A DNA stretch of 64,000 nt from Marivirga aurantiaca (GTDB lineage Bacteria; Bacteroidota; Bacteroidia; Cytophagales; Cyclobacteriaceae): the NCBI RefSeq assembly GCF_016679925.1, contig NZ_JAEQBW010000001.1, positions 372,001-436,000 of the forward strand, in the 5' to 3' direction. The translations under genes were made by a program, and so were the position numbers. How positions within the stretch are numbered: position 1 is the first letter of the stretch; every line of letters starts with the position of its first letter. The notes below the pieces were generated by a model, which was given only the letters and a program-made list of their open reading frames with translations, had not been told where the DNA came from and searched no databases. Of the stretch, positions 26,834-34,450 are shown in pieces.

Positions 26834-27682
26834 ATGAAGCTTACTACAGAAATAGAACAGCTAAAGATTCAAACGGATTTATTCAAAGACTTAATAAATG
26901 CGATCTCTGGATCGACCATAGGCTTTTCAGAATTAACATCTGTAATTGGACCTATTTTAACTCTTAATGAAACAACACTGAGAAGTGTAATTTTACTTGC
27001 TGAGAATAATCATCACAGAGACTTGATTATTCTATCAAGACCTTTTTTAGAATCTGTTATTAATGTTGGATTTATTTGTGCTAAAGGAGATAGTGCGGTT
27101 ATTGACTCTAAAAAATATGCATACCAGAAAGGATATCGAGATTTATTTCGAGGGATTGACATAAATAGTTTCAAAATTAAAAGTGGTTTTAGTGATTATA
27201 TAGAAGAATTTGAAAAAGCTGCTCCTAATGAAATGAAAGAAGCTTTGGCTGATTTTACAACCAATAAAGGGAAAGAAATAATGAGTTGGACTCCAGAAAC
27301 CACTAAAGCTAAACTTGAATTAATTGGAGAAAAATACGGAGGATATGTAAATGGACTTTTGTCATTTGCGTTTTTTTCAATATATCGTGACGTTTCTGAA
27401 ATTATACACAACAGCTTTTATGGGGTTCGAGTCTATTTAGGAATGCAACAAAAAGATATGACTGCATTTAAAAATGCTGAAGAAGCGGCTGAATATTTCG
27501 GTAAACATCAAGAAAACCTTGCAACATTAATACTTCAGCAGATTAATATTTCTGTAAATGCCTTATTGAATATTATAAATCAAAAATTTAAGGTTGATTC
27601 TACTGATAAAATCTTCAAGAAATCAAATGACAATTTAGTAGAATATGCAAATAAAGTAAGTACAGTTGGTAACAATGTATAA
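26834..27682 (+). CDS. DUF5677-like hypothetical protein (cassette 1 gene)
   Basis: 282 residues, soluble and mostly helical, without signal peptide. It resembles the DUF5677 family, whose biochemical role is unknown: LRSVILLAENNHHRDLIILSRP and FLESVINVGFICAKG early on, and ISIYRDVSEIIHNS-type helices later (here FSIYRDVSEIIHNSFYGVR). It is the only gene in a segment bounded by TGTTACCAACT (26815-26825) and its exact complement at 27664-27674, the latter inside its last six codons. The stop codon falls within the left arm of the following hairpin. Such orphan genes in accessory arrays are often defence or stress related, but nothing in the sequence shows that here. Confidence 0.7.
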   Translation: MKLTTEIEQLKIQTDLFKDLINAISGSTIGFSELTSVIGPILTLNETTLRSVILLAENNHHRDLIILSRPFLESVINVGFICAKGDSAVIDSKKYAYQKGYRDLFRGIDINSFKIKSGFSDYIEEFEKAAPNEMKEALADFTTNKGKEIMSWTPETTKAKLELIGEKYGGYVNGLLSFAFFSIYRDVSEIIHNSFYGVRVYLGMQQKDMTAFKNAEEAAEYFGKHQENLATLILQQINISVNALLNIINQKFKVDSTDKIFKKSNDNLVEYANKVSTVGNNV

Positions 27683-27798
27683 AAATAATAGCCGAGATAC
27701 TAGTAAATTCGGGGGTTGTAGCCCGCATCAACTCTCTTGTAGCTTGACAGGAAAGTGCCACGCATTCGGCTACTATTCTTATACTAAACGTTAGGTAC
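27664..27798 (+). repeat. attC-like hairpin element 1
   Basis: Left word AGTTGGTAAC (27664-27673), 3 nt, a 19-bp stem with two mismatches (27677-27695 with 27766-27784), 5 nt, right word GTTAGGTAC (27790-27798). GTTAGGT fits the integron R' consensus GTTRRRY. The right arm GGCTACTATTCTTATAC (27768-27784) recurs with three changes in element 3. About 130 nt overall, within the size range of attC sites. Confidence 0.65.
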
Positions 27799-27816
27799 AA
27801 TATTGCAAAATAGAAG

Positions 27817-28428
27817 ATGAAGTTGCGTCAATTAATATTTGTTAAATTTTTGATTGTTGGATTGTTAGTAAGGATAGAGTTGCAAGCAAAGGTTGTCAAT
27901 CCTTGCGATTCAATAAAACTGTCAATATTGATACAAGAATTTGAGACGAATAATAGCTCAAATCTAGGGAAGCAGATTTCTAAATGTTACAAGGAAAGTA
28001 AAAAATATGAAAACGCTTTAAACTGGCATAAAAAGGCAATGGAGATTACTTCTGAGAAATTAGCCACAGACTATTTTGAATTAGCGAAACTGTATTTCCT
28101 AACAGACAGAAAAGTAGAAGCAAGAGAAAGTGCACTAAATGCGTTACCTATTGACGCATCATATCATTCTAAAGTATATACTTTGATTGGAGACTTGTAT
28201 GTGACAAGCTATAAGGAATGTAAGGACGATGATCTCATAAAAAGCAGAGCTATATATATTGCTGCATATGAAATGTATAAAAAGGCAAATAATAAAGAAA
28301 GGATGGAACTAGCAGAAAATCAATTTCCATCAAGAGAGGATGTTTTTCATATTCCAAAAGGAGAATTAGTACAAGTAGGTTGTTGGATTGGAGAGGAAGT
28401 GGAATTAAAATTCAGAAAAGAAAAATAA
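27817..28428 (+). CDS. Exported TPR-like protein (cassette 2 gene)
   Basis: 203 residues. A signal peptide (LRQLIFVKFLIVGLLVRIEL, cleaved near LQA) is followed by helical repeats resembling tetratricopeptides (YENALNWHKKAMEI, LATDYFELAKLYFLT, ASYHSKVYTLIGDLY). The C-terminus FPSREDVFHI...VGCWIGEEVELKFR resembles the ending of many Bacteroidota TPR proteins of unknown role. It is the sole gene between GTTAGGTAC (27790) and GTACCTAAC (28431). Upstream genes are not coupled; its own promoter is not obvious in the 19 nt before the ATG. Confidence 0.75.
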   Translation: MKLRQLIFVKFLIVGLLVRIELQAKVVNPCDSIKLSILIQEFETNNSSNLGKQISKCYKESKKYENALNWHKKAMEITSEKLATDYFELAKLYFLTDRKVEARESALNALPIDASYHSKVYTLIGDLYVTSYKECKDDDLIKSRAIYIAAYEMYKKANNKERMELAENQFPSREDVFHIPKGELVQVGCWIGEEVELKFRKEK

Positions 28429-28430
28429 AA

Positions 28431-28653
28431 GTACCTAACATTTGCTAAAAATGTATTTGCTTACTGCTTCTAGATAAGTGAAGAGTAAAATCGCCACAAA
28501 GCCAAACACGATATTTCATTTAGATTTAGGTTAAGCAATCAGCTCAGTTTTCTTCTTTTCTCTTTCAATAATTGCGGTTATGGTTTGGCTTCGCTACTTT
28601 AGTATTTCATCAGCGAAGTGTGGTAAACGCATTTTAGCTTCGCGTTGTGCACA
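28431..28653 (+). repeat. attC-like hairpin element 2
   Basis: Left word GTACCTAAC (28431-28439; ACCTAAC fits the integron R'' consensus RYYYAAC), 4 nt, outer stem GCTAAAAATG (28444-28453) with CATTTTAGC (28630-28638, one bulge), 5 nt, right word GTTGTGCACA (28644-28653). Inside are further stems: GCCAAAC/GTTTGGC (28501-28507, 28583-28589) and CTTCGCT/AGCGAAG (28589-28595, 28612-28618). At about 220 nt it is longer than the others. 28654-28749 holds nothing recognisable besides the MarR leader. Confidence 0.55.
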
Positions 28654-28749
28654 AGCCAAGCAACCCCATCAATTAAAAATAAATTCCGGGATTTTTTGCA
28701 TTCTGAAATTTTAGCCATATTATTGCGGTTTCAATAATTGTTATATCAA

Positions 28750-29175
28750 ATGAAAATTGAAAACGTTATACTTTTCCAAATTGACAAAACAAGCAAAATC
28801 GCTAAGCTATACTCGCAACGAGAATTTGAAAGATTAGGAATGGGTATAACTGTTGAACAATGGATTTTATTAAAGATAATTGAAGAAAATGATGGTCTAA
28901 CTCAAAAAGAGCTAGCTGACAAATCTCTCAGAGATCCTGCCTCTATTACAAGAACATTAGACCTATTAAATAAAAAAGAGTTCGTAGAAAGAAAGCCCGT
29001 TGAGGATAATAGGCGACAGTACAGCATATGTCTTACAAGAAATGGAAAAACCTTTATTGATAAATTTATGCCCATAATCAATAATCATCGGGCAAAAAGT
29101 ATTGATGGTATTTCCCAAGATGAGTTAAATACGCTAAATCGACTGCTAGAAAAAATTCAACAAAACATGTATTAA
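28750..29175 (+). CDS. MarR-family transcriptional regulator (cassette 3)
   Basis: 141 residues from the ATG at 28750. Winged helix-turn-helix: the recognition region LTQKELADKSLRDPASITRTLDLLNKKEFVER and wing KPVEDNRRQYSICLT fit MarR. These dimeric regulators usually repress a neighbouring operon and release it on binding a small ligand or on oxidation; there is no cysteine for redox sensing here. The three genes that follow on the same strand are the likely targets. It is the first gene of the segment bounded by GTTGTGCACA and its complement. Confidence 0.9.
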   Translation: MKIENVILFQIDKTSKIAKLYSQREFERLGMGITVEQWILLKIIEENDGLTQKELADKSLRDPASITRTLDLLNKKEFVERKPVEDNRRQYSICLTRNGKTFIDKFMPIINNHRAKSIDGISQDELNTLNRLLEKIQQNMY

Positions 29176-29222
29176 AAAAATTTGCACAAAAAATTGATAT
29201 ATCAACTATTGATATTAAAAGA

Positions 29223-29675
29223 ATGAAAACAATAATTATCTCTATTACTCTTGCCCTAAGTTCATGTAGTATGAAATTATCTACCATTAATAATTCTGAT
29301 GTCTATAAAACCAGTGAATTGGGTTTTTCACAAGCAGTAGTTTTCAATCAAGTAATCTATGGCTCAGGACAGGTGGGTTGGAACACAGACTACAAGTTAC
29401 CCGAACATCCCACCTTCAATAATCAATTTGAGCAAACCCTGCAAAACATAGAACACTTATTACAAAACCAAGGGTGCGGTTGGCTAGATGTACTACATCT
29501 TAGGTTTTATGTTGTTGATATTAATGCCAGCAAGATAACACGTATAAGCAGTTTTCTAAAAACGACTTATCCAAACAACTATGCACCTGCTACAACTTTG
29601 CTTGGTGTATCTGCATTGGCAAGAGAAAACCTTCAAATTGAAATCGAATTCATCGCTAAAATCAAAAAACAATGA
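29223..29675 (+). CDS. Rid (YjgF/YER057c) family lipoprotein without the catalytic Arg
   Basis: 150 residues. A lipoprotein-like signal ends at SSC (Cys15), then a Rid domain: GSGQVGWN near 40, QTLQNIEHLL, and the C-terminal LQIEIEFIAK. RidA enzymes hydrolyse reactive enamines/imines using an Arg just after PA in the PAR motif; here the sequence is YAPATTLLGV, so that Arg is absent, as in non-deaminase Rid subgroups. Export is unusual for this normally cytoplasmic family. The stop overlaps the next start by 4 nt (ATGA). Confidence 0.82.
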   Translation: MKTIIISITLALSSCSMKLSTINNSDVYKTSELGFSQAVVFNQVIYGSGQVGWNTDYKLPEHPTFNNQFEQTLQNIEHLLQNQGCGWLDVLHLRFYVVDINASKITRISSFLKTTYPNNYAPATTLLGVSALARENLQIEIEFIAKIKKQ

Positions 29676-30169
29676 AAACATTAATCATTTGCATGGCAAT
29701 GCTTTCAGTTTGCCAATTTCATCAAAAGACTAACATGAAAGAAATAACCAAAAACAACATGACGGTAAAGTGGGAGATTGAGCAAGGTCTCATCTACTTT
29801 GAAATGGAAGCAACTACGGACGGTTGGGTAGCAGTTGGTTTTAATGAAAACAGCTCTTTAACCGGCACATACTTACTAATGGGGCGTGTAAAGGACGAAA
29901 AACCCGAAGTTGTAGAGCATTACACATCCAAACCAGGCAGCTACAAACCTATTATTCAATATGGAATAGCTAGCCAAATAACGATCATCTCAGGAACTGA
30001 AGCAGGAAATTTTACCAAATTAAAATTTTCGATACCAGTAGCAGCCGCAAGTAAGTATCACAAAGAACTCTTAACTGACAGCAAGTGGACACTGTTAATG
30101 GCCTACAGTTTAGATGATGACTTTCAGCATCACTCCATTATGCGAACATCCGTAGACATAAAACTTTAA
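29672..30169 (+). CDS. DOMON-domain exported protein
   Basis: 165 residues. A short hydrophobic leader with Cys14 (possible lipobox LSVC) precedes a DOMON beta-sandwich: the hallmark DGWVAVGFN near 50, a middle TYLLMGRV, and the late QHHSIMRTS. DOMON domains bind heme or sugars, and Met and His near these positions are heme ligands in some members, so a heme-binding periplasmic role is possible. It is translationally coupled to the Rid-like lipoprotein upstream, which suggests that the two act together. Confidence 0.8.
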   Translation: MKTLIICMAMLSVCQFHQKTNMKEITKNNMTVKWEIEQGLIYFEMEATTDGWVAVGFNENSSLTGTYLLMGRVKDEKPEVVEHYTSKPGSYKPIIQYGIASQITIISGTEAGNFTKLKFSIPVAAASKYHKELLTDSKWTLLMAYSLDDDFQHHSIMRTSVDIKL

Positions 30170-30262
30170 AATTATGTGCACCAATAAACAAATCAGACCA
30201 CCCTAAAATCAGGATTTACCCTCACAAATTCAGTAATCATTAATCAAAATTTAAAAAAAAAA

Positions 30263-30688
30263 ATGAACAAAATAATCTTAATGAGCATATTTGCTCTTTT
30301 TACCGCTGTAAGCTGCTACGCTCAAAATTCTGACGAGAAAGCTATCAAACAAACAATTATAGGATTCTCGAAAGCAGGAGACGTCAATGATGCCGATAAA
30401 TTAGCCACCTATTTAGATGACAGTTATCGTATTGTTATGAATAGATTGTTTGGAAGTACGGAAGTCACCATAATGCCTAAGGATGTTTATCTTGAAAAAA
30501 TCAAAACGAAGGAGTATGGCGGAGATAGCAGAAAGGTTGATATTGAATCCATCACACTAAATGGTACTTCCGCAAGTGCAAAGGTTTCATTTATAGGAAC
30601 CAAAATGACCTTTGTATCTATCCTGACACTCATAAAAGACGGAGACAATCAATGGAAAATTGTGAGTGATGTACCAATCGTAAAATAG
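30263..30688 (+). CDS. Exported NTF2-like (SnoaL/lumazine-binding type) protein
   Basis: 141 residues. Signal peptide MNKIILMSIFALFTAVSCYAQ, then a cone-shaped NTF2-like fold indicated by AIKQTIIGFSKAGDVNDADKLATYLDDSYRIV and the closing KDGDNQWKIVSDVPIVK. Such domains bind small ligands or act as inactive scaffolds; no catalytic residues can be assigned. It is the last gene of cassette 3, 93 nt after the DOMON gene, and its stop codon is 4 nt before the boundary word TGTGCACAAC. Confidence 0.82.
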   Translation: MNKIILMSIFALFTAVSCYAQNSDEKAIKQTIIGFSKAGDVNDADKLATYLDDSYRIVMNRLFGSTEVTIMPKDVYLEKIKTKEYGGDSRKVDIESITLNGTSASAKVSFIGTKMTFVSILTLIKDGDNQWKIVSDVPIVK

Positions 30689-30692
30689 TGCC

Positions 30693-30830
30693 TGTGCACA
30701 ACATCGTATGCTAAATGCAATAGCGGTTTGAGTGCGAACTCAAGCCGTTTTTGTATTTAATTGAGTATCTTGCTATTTGAAAGTAAGTAGCATTTAATCC
30801 GCTACTGCTCTTATACTAGCCCGTGGTAGG
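30693..30830 (+). repeat. attC-like hairpin element 3 (right edge of array)
   Basis: Left word TGTGCACAAC (30693-30702), 3 nt, then GTAT (30706-30709) and GCAATAGCGG (30717-30726), pairing with CCGCTACTGC (30799-30808, one mismatch) and ATAC (30813-30816). The right arm CGCTACTGCTCTTATAC (30800-30816) matches element 1 at 14 of 17 bases. The expected GTT is GTG (30823-30825), so the right boundary may be decayed. The remaining gap to 31025 shows no gene. Confidence 0.6.
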
Positions 30831-31025
30831 CAATCCCCCCAATAGCTAAGCCATTATTTACTTCGCAAGCTAACGGGAGAGCAGGTAAATTAATCATTCG
30901 AGGCATAGCCTGCCCTGACTAATTTGGGATGGTAACTAAAAAGCAATTATATACACACGAGCCCGGCAAATGGTTAAAACAAAGGTTTTGTCCACTATTG
31001 GCTTATGAAAAAACAACTCATTACT

Positions 31026-31712
31026 TCACTTCGTCACCAAACCCTCCTGATGTTCATGGAATTTTTTCATCACATACCTAATTGATCTGTAGGTATTAAC
31101 CAGTACAGTCCGCATTTCTTTTTTATTGACCCAGATTACCTTTTCAATCCCTTCCTCTTGCTGAGGTTCCATTTTGGAGTCATCGAGGGTATTCATCTGA
31201 TACCAGGAAGTTTTCTTCAAATGGTTTTTTCCATTTCGAGTGTAGGTATGCCAGGTTTTGCAAATTTTATAGCCAAGTTCTACTTCTATATTACATTCTT
31301 CTTCTACCTCCCGAACTGCAGCATCCTCTACTTTTTCCTTCTTTTCCAGTTTCCCTTTGGGTAGGTCCCACTTCTTCAGGCGATAGATAAATAAAATTTT
31401 ATCGGACTTCATCACAACACCGCCTGCAGCCTTTACTATTTTGAATTTCTTTTTGAATTCACTTACTACCTGATCATAATCATATACCTTACAGGTAAGA
31501 GAATCAAGTTTCTTGTTTTTATCGTTTCTGAGGAACTTATAAAAACTATAGATGAAGTCGGAATTTGCCTTTCTTACAAGTACGTCATCAATCAAGTCAT
31601 CAAATTGAACATCCTCCTTTGTGGCATCAATAATTAAATCATAATGCTCCCTGTCCAGTTCCTTATCCATAGAAACAATATAGAGAGGGACATCATTTAT
31701 AAATATCTTCAT
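31026..31712 (-). CDS. Nudix hydrolase domain protein
   Basis: 228 residues from the ATG at 31712; a longer frame from a TTG at 31763 adds an unconvincing leader. The C-terminal Nudix box reads GKLEKKEKVEDAAVREVEEE with CNI following, so the usual Gly near the box end is Asn while the metal-binding REVEEE is intact. The substrate is unknown. The N-terminal 95 residues are an added domain found with Nudix in Bacteroidota. Single gene on the - strand, marking the right flank of the array. Confidence 0.88.
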   Translation of the reverse strand: MKIFINDVPLYIVSMDKELDREHYDLIIDATKEDVQFDDLIDDVLVRKANSDFIYSFYKFLRNDKNKKLDSLTCKVYDYDQVVSEFKKKFKIVKAAGGVVMKSDKILFIYRLKKWDLPKGKLEKKEKVEDAAVREVEEECNIEVELGYKICKTWHTYTRNGKNHLKKTSWYQMNTLDDSKMEPQQEEGIEKVIWVNKKEMRTVLVNTYRSIRYVMKKFHEHQEGLVTK

Positions 31713-32004
31713 AAATACTTTTTGAAACTCCTTGCAAGTAAAAGAATTATTAACAGTACACAAATTCAGGAAGCTAAATTACTTCAGAAATTTCGATTAA
31801 ACTCCAATAGTGTGTTCATAAATTCGAGAGAGCGAAGGATGTTTTATCTTCTTGGGATTCAATGGTTGGGATAGCTGGCTTTTCCGCACTGTGAAAAATC
31901 ACTTGCAACTTAACAGAGACAATATTAATTTAATCTTGTTAATCGGTCATATTTCCTTTGTGAAAAGGATTACATTTGTTTTTCAGTTATTTACTTCATC
32001 TAAA

Positions 32005-32418
32005 ATGACATCAAACTTTACGAAAAACATATCCATTTACGGATTAATCATTATTTTTTCATTGACTATTATTTTCCATTTACTGGTGATAGTAGGAGTA
32101 GTGCCTTACGAAATAGTATGGGGCGGCCGGCTTACCAATCATTCACAGATGTTGATTTTTGAATCTGTTTCTATCACTATAAATTTATTGATGTTATGGG
32201 TTGTTGTCTCTTATGCAGGTTTTTTAAGAAGAAAACTCAATTTAAAATGGTTGAAAGTAGCTTTCTGGGTTATGTTTTTTCTTTTTTCGTTAAACACCAT
32301 TGGTAATCTGAATTCCAGTAATCAAACAGAGAAAATGATATTCACCCCGGTAACTGTTTTGCTTGCGGTTTTTTGCTTAAGATTGGCATTGAGTAAGCGA
32401 TCAGGAGAAAGTTTCTGA
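32005..32418 (+). CDS. Small four-helix membrane protein, uncharacterised
   Basis: 137 residues from the ATG at 32005 (a longer frame begins at 31852 but its first 51 residues are not family-like). Four hydrophobic helices at about 10-32, 50-72, 83-102 and 112-130, with a short polar segment GGRLTNHSQM between the first two. It resembles small membrane proteins of unknown function common in Bacteroidota. No motif assigns a role. It converges on the ZIP gene, with 37 nt between stops. Confidence 0.65.
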   Translation: MTSNFTKNISIYGLIIIFSLTIIFHLLVIVGVVPYEIVWGGRLTNHSQMLIFESVSITINLLMLWVVVSYAGFLRRKLNLKWLKVAFWVMFFLFSLNTIGNLNSSNQTEKMIFTPVTVLLAVFCLRLALSKRSGESF

Positions 32419-32455
32419 TCACGATTAAAAGAAGTATTTCGTGATCTTCGACTAG

Positions 32456-33265
32456 TTAGCCCAAAGCCACATCCAACAACATCATTACGGCAAATCCCAA
32501 CATAGCACCTATAGTGGCTGAATCGGTTTCATTGTCTCTTTGAGAGCTGGGGATTAATTCTTCTACTACCACAAATATCATGGCTCCTGCGGCAAAAGAA
32601 AGTGCATAGGGAAGTATTGGTTTAATCGTTGCCACAAGATAAGCCCCGGCTACTCCGGCTATAGGTTCAACAATTCCTGATAATTGTCCATAATTAAATG
32701 CTTTTAACCTTGATAGGCCTTCTTGTCTCAGGGGAACTGATATTGCTGCACCTTCGGGAAAATTCTGCAATCCGATTCCTATAGCAAGTGCCACATCCCC
32801 AGCCAATTGCCCCGTTTCCGGGCTATTGGCCAAAGCTCCAAAAGCCACTCCAACTGCCAATCCTTCAGGGATATTATGAATGGTTACCGCAAGCACTAAC
32901 AAAATACTTCTTTGCCAATTGGTTTTAACCCCTTCCGCTTTATCAGTGGAAAGCCCCAAATGTAGGTGTGGAAGAAGTTTATCTATCAAAAAGAGAAATG
33001 CCCCACCAAGTAAAAAGCCAACTACAGCAGGAATCCAGGGACTTACATTGGTGGCTTCAGCCGCTTCTATGGCGGGTTTTAAAAGTGACCAGAAGCTTGC
33101 AGCTATCATAACTCCGGCAGCAAACCCTAACATAGGCTTTAATATCTTTTTGCTGATTGTTTTAAAAAAGAAAACCAATGAAGCCCCCAGAGTAGTAATA
33201 CCCCAGGTAAATAAGGTGGCAAAGAGGGCTAGTAATACCGGGTCATATTTCAGAAGCCAATCCAT
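32456..33265 (-). CDS. ZIP-family divalent metal transporter
   Basis: 269 residues with eight helices. The metal-path motifs are clear: [14 protein letters not shown] in helix 4 and [13 protein letters not shown] in helix 5. ZIP proteins import Zn2+ or other divalent metals into the cytoplasm; this resembles the ZupT/GufA type. The loop near 95-115 has HLHLG histidines that often bind metal. It is monocistronic; upstream lies the inverted-repeat element at 33306-33570. Metal specificity cannot be read from sequence. Confidence 0.9.
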   Translation of the reverse strand: MDWLLKYDPVLLALFATLFTWGITTLGASLVFFFKTISKKILKPMLGFAAGVMIAASFWSLLKPAIEAAEATNVSPWIPAVVGFLLGGAFLFLIDKLLPHLHLGLSTDKAEGVKTNWQRSILLVLAVTIHNIPEGLAVGVAFGALANSPETGQLAGDVALAIGIGLQNFPEGAAISVPLRQEGLSRLKAFNYGQLSGIVEPIAGVAGAYLVATIKPILPYALSFAAGAMIFVVVEELIPSSQRDNETDSATIGAMLGFAVMMLLDVALG

Positions 33266-33305
33266 TACTTTTTTTCAATTTCCGGCTGTATGATTAGTTA
33301 CTAAC

Positions 33306-33570
33306 CTGAGTTCGACTATTATTGAATACCGTCCCCGCTAAGGCGGGGCAGGCTATGCCGCAAAATAAAGACTTACTTTTTTAAAAAGTCTTTATTTATG
33401 CGGTATCTCATACTATATACAATGAGATTACGGATACCGCTGTGGCGGCACAAGTTAATTTTCTTTTTTATGAAAAATGTAATCCCGATCCATCGGGACC
33501 GAAATAGCCAGTCCCGCACGAGCGGGAACGTTCTAATGAGTTTTTAGTGCAAATTTAAAATCGAACTCAG
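33306..33570. mobile_element. MITE-like element with 10-bp terminal inverted repeats and internal hairpins
   Basis: Ends are the perfect inverted repeat CTGAGTTCGA (33306-33315) and TCGAACTCAG (33561-33570). Inside: CCCCGC/GCGGGG (33333-33348), AAATAAAGACTT/AAGTCTTTATTT (33363-33397), TCTCAT/ATGAGA nested in GCGGTAT/ATACCGC (33400-33440), TCCCGAT/ATCGGGA (33483-33498) and TCCCGC/GCGGGA (33512-33527). No reading frame. No target-site duplication was recognised. This accounts for the whole gap 33266-33585. Confidence 0.5.
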
Positions 33571-33585
33571 CCTAATAGGCTCTAT

Positions 33586-34248
33586 TTAATTTTGTAATTC
33601 TATCTGAGTTTCAAATTTAGGGTTTTCAATATCCGTGGCATTGATCCAATATTGGGAGGTTGTTACTTTAAATTGATTATTGTCTTTATTTTCAATCTTC
33701 CAAAGAATATCATTGGCCTCAGGTAAAGAGGTGTTTTCATCAAGTTGTTCACGAAACAACCGTTTAATGATATTACGATCAGATAAACCTCCCGTTAGTA
33801 TCTTAAGAAAAAGTTCTTTATCAGTTGGATCGAGCTTGCCATCAGCAGAGATGATCTCACAACCAATTATAGTGGCCAGTGAATTCAGGAACTTTCCATT
33901 ATAGGCTTTATACAGAAATTGGTTAATATGAAACAGAGGTTCATGTAAATCAATTTCCGGATACTCCTCGCTGATTCTGTCAATGAGCATGTCATTGGAT
34001 ATTTGATCGATTTGACCCTCGTTTAATTTGTCATTCAATTTATAGTTCAATAAAATAGCGGCCGATTCAGCTGGTTCAAATTCTGAAATAGCCATTTTTA
34101 GATATTCAAGACGGTTTTCTTTCTTCACTGTTTCAGCCTCAGGAAAGTCAAACAGTTCCAGAAGATTGAGATAGTCTTCGTCAGTCCAATAATCAGGTAA
34201 TTCATCAACTGTAGTAATATTCTTTATCGTTACTTTAAATTTTGTCAT
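33586..34248 (-). CDS. Hypothetical soluble protein
   Basis: 220 residues, acidic and mostly helical, no signal or membrane segment. I do not recognise a family. The segment IIGCEIISADGKLDPTDKELF around 128-148 looks like a TerB-type or EF-hand-like helix-loop-helix (ADGKLDPTDKE), and the C-terminus FKVTTSQYWINATDIENP is likely beta. It is monocistronic, with the MITE-like element just downstream. Confidence 0.65.
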   Translation of the reverse strand: MTKFKVTIKNITTVDELPDYWTDEDYLNLLELFDFPEAETVKKENRLEYLKMAISEFEPAESAAILLNYKLNDKLNEGQIDQISNDMLIDRISEEYPEIDLHEPLFHINQFLYKAYNGKFLNSLATIIGCEIISADGKLDPTDKELFLKILTGGLSDRNIIKRLFREQLDENTSLPEANDILWKIENKDNNQFKVTTSQYWINATDIENPKFETQIELQN

Positions 34249-34450
34249 GTCCGGGGGATCTTTTTATTCCTTTATTAGCAACGGGGATAAAGAGTTTTGG
34301 ATACGCACAAATCTTCTTCTCTTTTCTATTTTGAGGTAATAGTTGGTGTGTTGATATAAAAGAAGTAATCGACAATACTTTTTAAAAATCAATTTTTAGG
34401 CTTACTGAATATAAATTTGTGTGTGGGACAACATCCATTAGTCACACAAA

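Noticed and set aside
26690-30830. CRISPR array or toxin-antitoxin system as an explanation for the repeats
   Set aside because: Repeats are long hairpins flanking genes, not short regularly spaced units, and no gene resembles a toxin, antitoxin or Cas protein.
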